Shown in pieces: positions 58,981 to 64,000 of a DNA stretch of 64,000 nucleotides (its first letter is position 1; the number at the start of each line of letters is the position of its first letter). The notes beneath the pieces are model-generated. The model was not told the origin of the DNA. It saw only the letters and a program-made list of their open reading frames with translations, and made no database searches. A program made the translations under genes and the position numbers. The stretch comes from Ceratodon purpureus (taxonomy: Eukaryota > Streptophyta > Bryopsida > Pseudoditrichales > Ditrichaceae): positions 19,168,270 through 19,232,269 of the forward strand of contig CM026426.1 of the NCBI GenBank assembly GCA_014871385.1, given 5' to 3'.

Positions 58981-59525
58981 AGTGACTAACGCACGCAGCG
59001 AATACAAGAAACTAAGGTCCTGAGAATGGCTTCCTAAGCCTCCTCGATGTAACTTATACTAGAATGTTAACTGCCTCCTATTCTCTGTTAGGGTTTCATC
59101 AATAGCGATTGTCAGACATTCATCCGTACTATGAACTATCAGTAGAAGTGGATGCTGGTATTGTATTTTCACCGTCGTTTCATATATGACCACTTATAGA
59201 TTATGATGTCAGCCCTAATCTTGCACTAAACATATTCTAACATTAATTATTCTATAAATTTAATAAAACTCTTAGACATTAAAAGCATCGACAGTCTAAC
59301 CTTCTAATAATGATCTTCTATTATTCATCTTTCTAATGATGATGTCAGCCCTAATTTACCACGATAGAAATATTATAATTAGTTTTTAGGACCTTATTAC
59401 CACGGAATTAGGGTAGTCTTCTGCGTAGAAAAAAACTCCACAGAATTCAATAATGTCAAAATCCGTGGTAATAGGGTCTTCCTGTTCCATTAAATGTTTT
59501 TGATCAGAGCGTAGGCCAGCAGAAT
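58981..59525. other. Right subterminal spacer of element C
   Basis: No gene. AT-rich. It contains ATTACCACGGAATTAGGG near 59,396 and TCCGTGGTAATAGGG near 59,462, which are inverted to each other and match the left subterminal CCTATTACC..GGAATTT motif near 41,248. Confidence 0.45.
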
Positions 59526-59580
59526 TTCTACGCTCTACGCTCTACGCTCTACGCTCTACGCTCACACGTGTGTTTTTCCC
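59526..59580. repeat. Right terminal inverted repeat of element C
   Basis: Five CTACGCT-type heptamers ending in CTCACACGTG. In reverse complement it reads ...TGAGCGTAGAGCGTAGAG, the same as the left end at the same distance (16 bases) from the border. The outer bases are CCC on this strand. Confidence 0.82.
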
Positions 59581-59590
59581 CAGAGGTAGC
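59581..59590. repeat. Right target-site duplication of element C
   Basis: CAGAGGTAGC, identical to 41,054-41,063. Confidence 0.85.
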
Positions 59591-60344
59591 CGAGAAATAC
59601 ACGGACGACTTAGACTATGAACCAGAACCCGACGTGGTACCACTGGAAGATTCGAATCCTCGTTACGTGAACCCACCGCTGTCGCAAGTTACAGGGGAGC
59701 AAGGAAATGACTCCCTCAGCTTCGGTATTAATTTTCCTACAATACATGAGCAAGAGACTCCTCTCGCCGAGCCAGAACGTGACCGAGACCAGGCGGGGCC
59801 TCCAAAGAAGATGCAGGTTCCTCTAGCATCGAGGCTTGAGGATGAAGTGGTTGTTTGTGTCCATAAGCCAACCCAGGAGCCTGCAGTGAGCATTGAAGGG
59901 CCTCTTCCTCCTGCTGCCGTTGGCGGGCAGCCGACGGCAGACGAGAAAACCTCATCTAACCCCTCTGCCAAGTCCAAGTTGACAAGGAAGTCAATCGCAT
60001 TTGTCACTCAAGGTGCGAAGGGCGCAACTCGGATGATTGGCCCAGATGAGAACCCTCTAGGCAAGACACGAGCATTGAAGAGAAGTAAGATCGATGGTAC
60101 TGCTCAGGATTCCTCTCTTGTGGGTAACCTATCCCGTGATTCCTCAGGGGTTCAGGAAGGGGAGGAGTCCTTTGGGAAGGGCAAACGGAAGGCTGCTTCG
60201 AAGAAGACTTCCTCCAAGAAGGGCACATCTGGGGATTAGCTCATGAGTCCTAAGAATGTGGACGCTCCAGAGGACGTTCTGTCACCTCCGCGGGCATCCA
60301 AACGGGAGCCTAGGATGAAGAAGCACAAAGGTGGAGGTCAGTAA
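59591..60344 (+). pseudogene. Gene B, part right of the MULE insertion
   Basis: Directly continues the frame of exon 4 that breaks off at 41,063: ...DAEVA on the left, then EKYTDDLDYEPEPDVVPL here. The product is a hydrophilic, charged linker (acidic, then Lys/Arg/Ser-rich: KGKRKAASKKTSSKKG) without a known domain. One B palindrome (59,918-59,936) is translated in frame as VGGQPT. A TAG at 60,237-60,239 interrupts it; the frame then runs to TAA 60,342. A donor at 60,336 (GGAG|GTCAGT) is in the right phase to splice to 60,595, so the FCP1-like module may have been part of the same gene. Confidence 0.55.
59918..59936. repeat. B palindrome inside coding sequence (VGGQPT)
   Basis: CGTTGGCGGGCAGCCGACG, in frame in the right part of gene B. 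The same motif class appears here in the opposite orientation relative to the VGCPPT copies of the minus-strand gene. Confidence 0.85.
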
Positions 60345-60507
60345 ATCAGGCGGTGGCCCAGTCCATCTTTTAAATGCCTGCATTGATAAATTAGTGTAGT
60401 GATCGGGCGCTAGGATTGTGTTAGATGTTTGTACTGCCAAATATGAATAAATTTTCAGTAAATGCCAAGTTGTACGCTCTCCCTTTCTCCAAATAATGTT
60501 GCTTGCA

Positions 60508-60526
60508 AGTCGGCTGTCCGCCGACC
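60508..60526. repeat. B palindrome between gene B and first FCP1-like module
   Basis: AGTCGGCTGTCCGCCGACC in the presumed intron 60,337-60,594, followed by two half-sites (CCGCCGACCG near 60,536). Confidence 0.8.
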
Positions 60527-60594
60527 GTCGTCCTACCGCCGACCGTCGTCCTAACCGTCACGTTTGTCTTCTGCTTCATTTTCTGTGACTCCAG

Positions 60595-61364
60595 AGTCCG
60601 CGGACAAGGAAGTCCATGGAAAACTTCGCAAAGACAGACCCAGTGCAGTTCTGGAGCAGGGACCTCCACCTCTGAATTCACTTCACATAGCCCCGGAACA
60701 GGCTAGTACTCAAGTACACGATCCAGTGCTGAAGTACTTTCTGGTTCTGGATATTAACGGCCTGCTATTAGTCCTGACGAAGCAGGGCACTAGGTGGAAT
60801 ACTAAACTTAGACCGGGTTTAGAGAAGTTCCTAGAGTTCTGCCTGGACAATTTTGAGGTGGTCTTCTGGAGCTGCGTTCAGGAAAAGAGGTTCGAGATTC
60901 TGTGGACAGTGTTGCAGCAGCGCTGTCCTCGTCTAGATGCCGAAGTGCGCTACAAGTTCGACCAGAGTTTCTGCGAGACTTGCGTACATAAGGCTGGTAG
61001 GGAGTTTTATTTGAAGAGACTCCAGACCCTCTTTGACCTCGATGACGGGCTGAAGGAGACGGGGGCGTCTTCAATTAACACTCTCTTGGTTGATGATTCC
61101 CCTTATAAGAATGTCGCAAACACTCCTTGGAACGCTGTGCACCCTACACCATATACCTTCGATTTGAAGGAGTCGGAAAATAAGAGGAATTATTTGGTTG
61201 GAGAATTGATTCCTTGGCTTACCAGTTTGAAAGAATCTAAACTACCCGTGCCCGAGTACTGCCAGAAACACTCCGAATTCGGTCAGCGTCGTTTGTTTCC
61301 GGGGGATGAAGCTTATAGTCTCTTCTCTCCACACATTGATTGCCCTAAACGAAAGAGAACATAG
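60595..61364 (+). CDS. FCP1-like HAD phosphatase module 1 (degenerate catalytic motif)
   Basis: Exon opened by acceptor CTCCAG (60,594). After a hydrophilic leader come KYFLVLDINGLLLVL, LRPGLEKFLEFCLDNFEVVFW and NTLLVDDSPYKNV..NPW-type motifs, which are typical of the FCP1/NIF (CTD phosphatase-like) branch of the HAD superfamily. The family signature DxDx(T/V) is changed to DINGL, so the second Asp (general acid/base) is missing. The VDDSPYK metal-binding motif is kept. Family size (about 180 residues of domain) is complete. Ends at TAG 61,362-61,364. Probably a pseudophosphatase or phospho-protein binding module. It could be the 3' end of gene B or a separate gene. Confidence 0.68.
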
Positions 61365-61402
61365 TAGATGTAGAAACTGTTTTAGAGAACATGCACATGA
61401 TT

Positions 61403-61421
61403 CAGTCGGTTGCCCGCCGAT
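61403..61421. repeat. B palindrome between FCP1-like modules 1 and 2
   Basis: AGTCGGTTGCCCGCCGATG in the spacer or intron 61,365-61,622; no gene lies in that spacer. Confidence 0.75.
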
Positions 61422-61788
61422 GAGATCTTCATGTATTTAGACTTATACAGTAAATAAAGTTTTCCTCCTTTTAAATATATGAGAACGGAACTCAGTGTCG
61501 AGACTGTGTATTCTGTCGTGGGTGTCTTATTGTATCTCCTATTGTGCACTACAGCAAGTATGAAGTGTGAGCACGCGATAAATCACCCATGTTTTCTTGG
61601 AATTTGTCCTTCATTGTTCAAGAGTCACTGGAGGATGACGCTGAAATTGAAGTGCACCAGGGACCTTCCCTTCTTAGTACGCTCTTGGAGCAGTACCCAG
61701 CATCTCCTAATGGTGATGTTCACAGAGAAGAGTCTCTGGGAGCGGAAGCCGAGAACGACAGTGATGGAGAGGACGAGTACGACTATTC

Positions 61789-61807
61789 AGTCGGCGGGCC
61801 GCCGACG
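61789..61807. repeat. B palindrome inside coding sequence (VGGPPT)
   Basis: AGTCGGCGGGCCGCCGACG, translated in frame as SVGGPPT in the leader of module 2. Confidence 0.85.
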
Positions 61808-62694
61808 CTGTCTGCTGCACATAGCTCCGGCCGGTGTGCTATGGCTTCCACCTCGTTCGTCGAGACCAACGATGCGATCCCGCGCACCGGTTCCCCGCGC
61901 GATGATTCCGTCAGTGTCAGCACTGATATTATTGCGCGTAATATTGAGGTACCTCTCCAACGATACTACCTTGTCCTTGACATTAAGGGATTGCTCATCG
62001 CGGAGCACCATGGGTATATCGGTGATGACCTGAAGACAAAAATTCATATCCGGGCTAGACCAGGACTTTTTTCATTTCTAGAGTTCTGCACGGCGAATTT
62101 CGAGGTAGTCTTTTGGTCCACGGTTTCTGAAAAGAATCTCGATCGTCACTACCAGAAGCTGTTAGCCATTCATCCTTTGCTCAGGAGCAATTACAGACGC
62201 CTTCCAGGATTCTGGTGTGATATCTCAACACGGACTAATCTGAATGGGAAACGGGAGTACTTGTTGAAGCGTCTGGATAGACTTTTCTGCGACACTAGGC
62301 TACTCGCTCAATCAGGTGCCACTGTCCAGAATACCCTACTGGTAGACGACCGGCCGTATAGGAATGTACTTAATCATCCATTTAGCGCTGTCCATCCTAA
62401 TTCTTTTGTCTGGGACTCTGCAGAGTGCAAAGAACCTCAATCCACCCCCAATCCCTATTTAACTAGGGTAGTTACACCATTCCTTGCAGGACTTAAGCAG
62501 TCTGGATTGGATGTCTAGGAGTATTGTAGGAAGAATTCTAGCGTGGGGAAGCCACGTCTTTTTCCAGAATCTCGCAAATACCAGAAGTATAGGGAGGTTA
62601 TTCCTTCTCATGCATGCGGGTTTGACGTCCCGGGTAATCCTGGATCTTGGTTTGTGAATTTACCTTGTCCTCTGGAGGCCCCTGGTAGTTCCAT

Positions 62695-62713
62695 CGTCGG
62701 CCGGCAGCCGACT
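62695..62713. repeat. B palindrome at the 3' end of module 2
   Basis: CGTCGGCCGGCAGCCGACT, in frame as VGRQPT just before the stop. Confidence 0.8.
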
Positions 62714-62928
62714 GATTAGAGCCCATACCAGCGGCGCCACTTGTTTTAAAAATCATATATGATACTCTACGCTCTTTAGTTTAATACGCTAAGACTATTC
62801 CCTTTCTGAACTTCCCTGCACCACACATTTGTTTCCAGTGCTGCAATTCGGTACTTCTTTTTGTAGATGCATGCATGACATTTCCCTTGCTGCACATTTA
62901 CCTTTGAGGTTTCTTCAATTCATCGTTT

Positions 62929-62947
62929 TGTCGGCGGGTCGCCGACA
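62929..62947. repeat. B palindrome between modules 2 and 3
   Basis: TGTCGGCGGGTCGCCGACA in the spacer or intron before the acceptor at 63,028. Confidence 0.8.
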
Positions 62948-63028
62948 ACTTTGAATATAGTCCATTTCTTTCATATACTTCGTCCTGTTCCTTGATTTCC
63001 TTCACTGATTACACTTCATATTCTTCAG

Positions 63029-63706
63029 GGTTCCTCGTTTTATTTCAAATGCCTTCACGGTCCACCCCATCATGTCAAGCAATGTATTGTCCTATGCGTC
63101 AATGGCCTTCTCTGCTATGTGGATCCCATGATAGAGGCTTTGCCATGGGATACGCATTGGAATGTAGTGAAGCGCCCAGGTTTGAAGAAGCTTTTCGACA
63201 TGCTTTTCTTGCATTTCCATGTTGGTCTATGGTCGAAGATGCCCTTGGGAGAACTGAAGCCTTTACTCACACATATTCTGCCGGCCGGTGTAATGGAGAG
63301 GCTGTCCTTCGTGTATAGCAGAAGTGACCTTATCGACCGGGAGAATTTCCCCTAGAGTTATAAGACGTTAGGTCAAGTTTGCTCCAAGGTACAGTCTCGT
63401 AACGTCTGCAAACTAGATCAGGTGCTATTTGTGGATGTTGACCCGAGGTCATTGAGGAAGACACCAAACTGTATGTGCTACATTCCTTGGCCTTTTCAGG
63501 GTCATCTAAACTTTCCGAACGATGACGGCGTTATACCTAACATTGCTACAGATATCCTTCCTCTGGTTTATCCCTTGCACAAGTTCGGATCTGTACCGGA
63601 GTATATGGCGCAGGCGTGTAGGCCGGGGCAAGTGCACTGGGCAATTGAAGCTGCGAGAAAGTTTGGACGTGCACGAGTGGACTGGACTGAAGTTTGCTGG
63701 GACTGA
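63029..63706 (+). pseudogene. FCP1-like HAD module 3 (in-frame TAG)
   Basis: Exon after acceptor TTCTTCAG (63,028). One frame reads CIVLCVNGLLCYVDP, KRPGLKKLFDMLFLHFHVGL and, after a TAG at 63,353-63,355, DQVLFVDVDPRSLRKT and later PLHKFGSVPEYM. The place of DxDx(T/V) is CVNGL, so both catalytic Asp are gone, while the pattern RPGL..F...F.VG.W.. and LFVDVDP keeps the FCP1-like fold signature. It is the most diverged of the three tandem modules. Frame ends at TGA 63,704-63,706. Confidence 0.55.
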
Positions 63707-64000
63707 GTTAGGCGGACTTTTTCGCCTACAACTTGCACTTCTTCCCTCCTCCTGACCAACAGAACACCTTCCATCGGCTGCCCGCCGACTTGGTCGATCC
63801 GTTTGTGCGGCCTTCAAATATATGATTTACTCATTGACCTTACGGCTATGCTTTCAGGGAAATAGTTCCCCGAGTAGGTTATAATGTGATAGGATTTACG
63901 TCAACTTGGTACATAGTGGTGGGTGTAGACTTAATGTTGTAGGACTTAGTGACTCAAAGTGCTACGGGACTAGTTAGTTTAGCGTGTTCTATTATCGGCG
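63707..64000. other. Tail of window with B palindrome
   Basis: CATCGGCTGCCCGCCGACT at 63,772-63,790 shows that element B still extends here. No further gene is visible; the right end of element B is not recognisable inside the window. Confidence 0.5.

Larger units (their letters stand above)
41064..59580. mobile_element. Giant Mutator-like element (element C), 18.5 kb
   Basis: Bounded by the direct repeat CAGAGGTAGC. Both ends carry the inverted heptamer array TGAGCGTAGAGCGTAGAG, 16 bases from each border, and the outermost GG matches. Inside are a MULE transposase with SWIM zinc finger (minus), an accessory gene, a multi-exon ParB-like/methyltransferase-like gene and a small RNase H hybrid-binding-type protein. 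Removing the element plus one repeat joins gene B in frame (DAEVA then EKYTDD), which proves the borders independently. At 18.5 kb it is much larger than usual autonomous MULEs (a few kb to about 10 kb). Several internal genes have single stops, so present autonomy is uncertain. It is younger than element B, which it interrupts. Confidence 0.88.
61623..62716 (+). pseudogene. FCP1-like HAD module 2 (in-frame TAG)
   Basis: Opens with the same acceptor phase and bases (AG|AGTC) as module 1, suggesting exon duplication. Contains YYLVLDIKGLLIAEHH, ARPGLFSFLEFCTANFEVVF, YLLKRLDRLF and QNTLLVDDRPYRNV. The DxDx(T/V) motif is DIKGL, so the second Asp is again lost, here to Lys. Relative to module 1, a TAG at 62,516-62,518 replaces Pro in the conserved ending (LDV*EYCRKNSSVGKPRLFP against LPVPEYCQKHSEFGQRRLFP). 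The frame then runs on to about 62,716, ending with a translated palindrome (VGRQPT). Confidence 0.65.

Noticed and set aside
41071..59576. Alternative imperfect target duplication directly beside the TGAGCG ends (ACTCGGGTGT / ACACGTGTGT)
   Set aside because: Only 8 of 10 bases match, while CAGAGGTAGC matches perfectly a few bases further out and restores the reading frame of gene B.
6583..63355. A reassigned stop codon (TAG, perhaps also TAA, as Gln)
   Set aside because: Several open frames of 500-710 codons have no internal TAG or TAA, CAG/CAA are used normally, TGA and frameshifts also occur, and some genes seem to end at TAG. Decay of silenced transposons explains the data better, although the TAG bias is kept as a finding.

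Overview
This is a eukaryotic nuclear window, most likely from a plant of the green lineage, possibly an early-diverging one such as a bryophyte or charophyte. The evidence is GT-AG introns with consensus donors, interstitial TTTAGGG/CCCTAAA (plant-type telomere) motifs, a plant GDSL-lipase fragment and a Mutator-like (MULE) transposon with a SWIM zinc finger. No ordinary housekeeping gene is visible. Nearly everything that codes is transposon or transposon cargo, much of it slightly broken. No species can be named from the sequence.

Layout. 1-4.1 kb is AT-rich repeat without a gene. 4.4-8.8 kb is element A, a broken transposase-like gene of the family I believe Pfam calls DUF7869, flanked by its own palindromic motif. 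8.9-11.6 kb holds transposase scraps, acidic ORFs and a degenerate minisatellite. 11.66-26.57 kb is a near-perfect head-to-tail triplication of a 4.97-kb unit that ends in the 5' half of a gene (copy E). The 3' half of copy E lies, decayed, at 26.6-29.8 kb. Element B begins near 30 kb and reaches at least 63.8 kb. It has a small accessory gene, a second DUF7869-type gene on the minus strand (32.1-36.2 kb), a palindrome-rich divergent leader, a plus-strand multi-exon gene (36.99 kb onward) and three FCP1-like phosphatase modules (60.6-63.7 kb).

Element B is split by an 18.5-kb MULE-like element (element C, 41,064-59,580) with inverted termini and a 10-bp target duplication. The B gene's reading frame continues exactly across the insertion. 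Element C carries its own transposase (minus), an accessory gene homologous to that of B, a 12-13-exon gene homologous to the split gene, and a small protein with a viroplasmin-type RNase H hybrid-binding domain.

The most notable system is the gene family represented by copies E, B and C. Its members combine a ParB-like GNHR/GGQH box with, in C and more weakly in B, a beta-class amino-methyltransferase-like C-terminal region. Each copy sits among a private family of short palindromes found only in its own neighbourhood: GTTYGGTRCCAAAC for E, CGTCGGC-N5-GCCGACG for B, and GCAGCCTACGTT plus its reverse complement for C. The palindromes concentrate in the first large intron and recur about once per intron or spacer, sometimes inside exons. 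ParB proteins and DNA methyltransferases commonly recognise palindromes, so a self-recognition or self-marking system of mobile elements is a reasonable hypothesis. It is similar in logic to VANC anti-silencing proteins of VANDAL MULEs, but it is inference.

Many otherwise open frames carry single in-frame stops, strongly biased to TAG. Homology assignments were made by eye from motifs and from alignments between copies in this window; no database search was possible.
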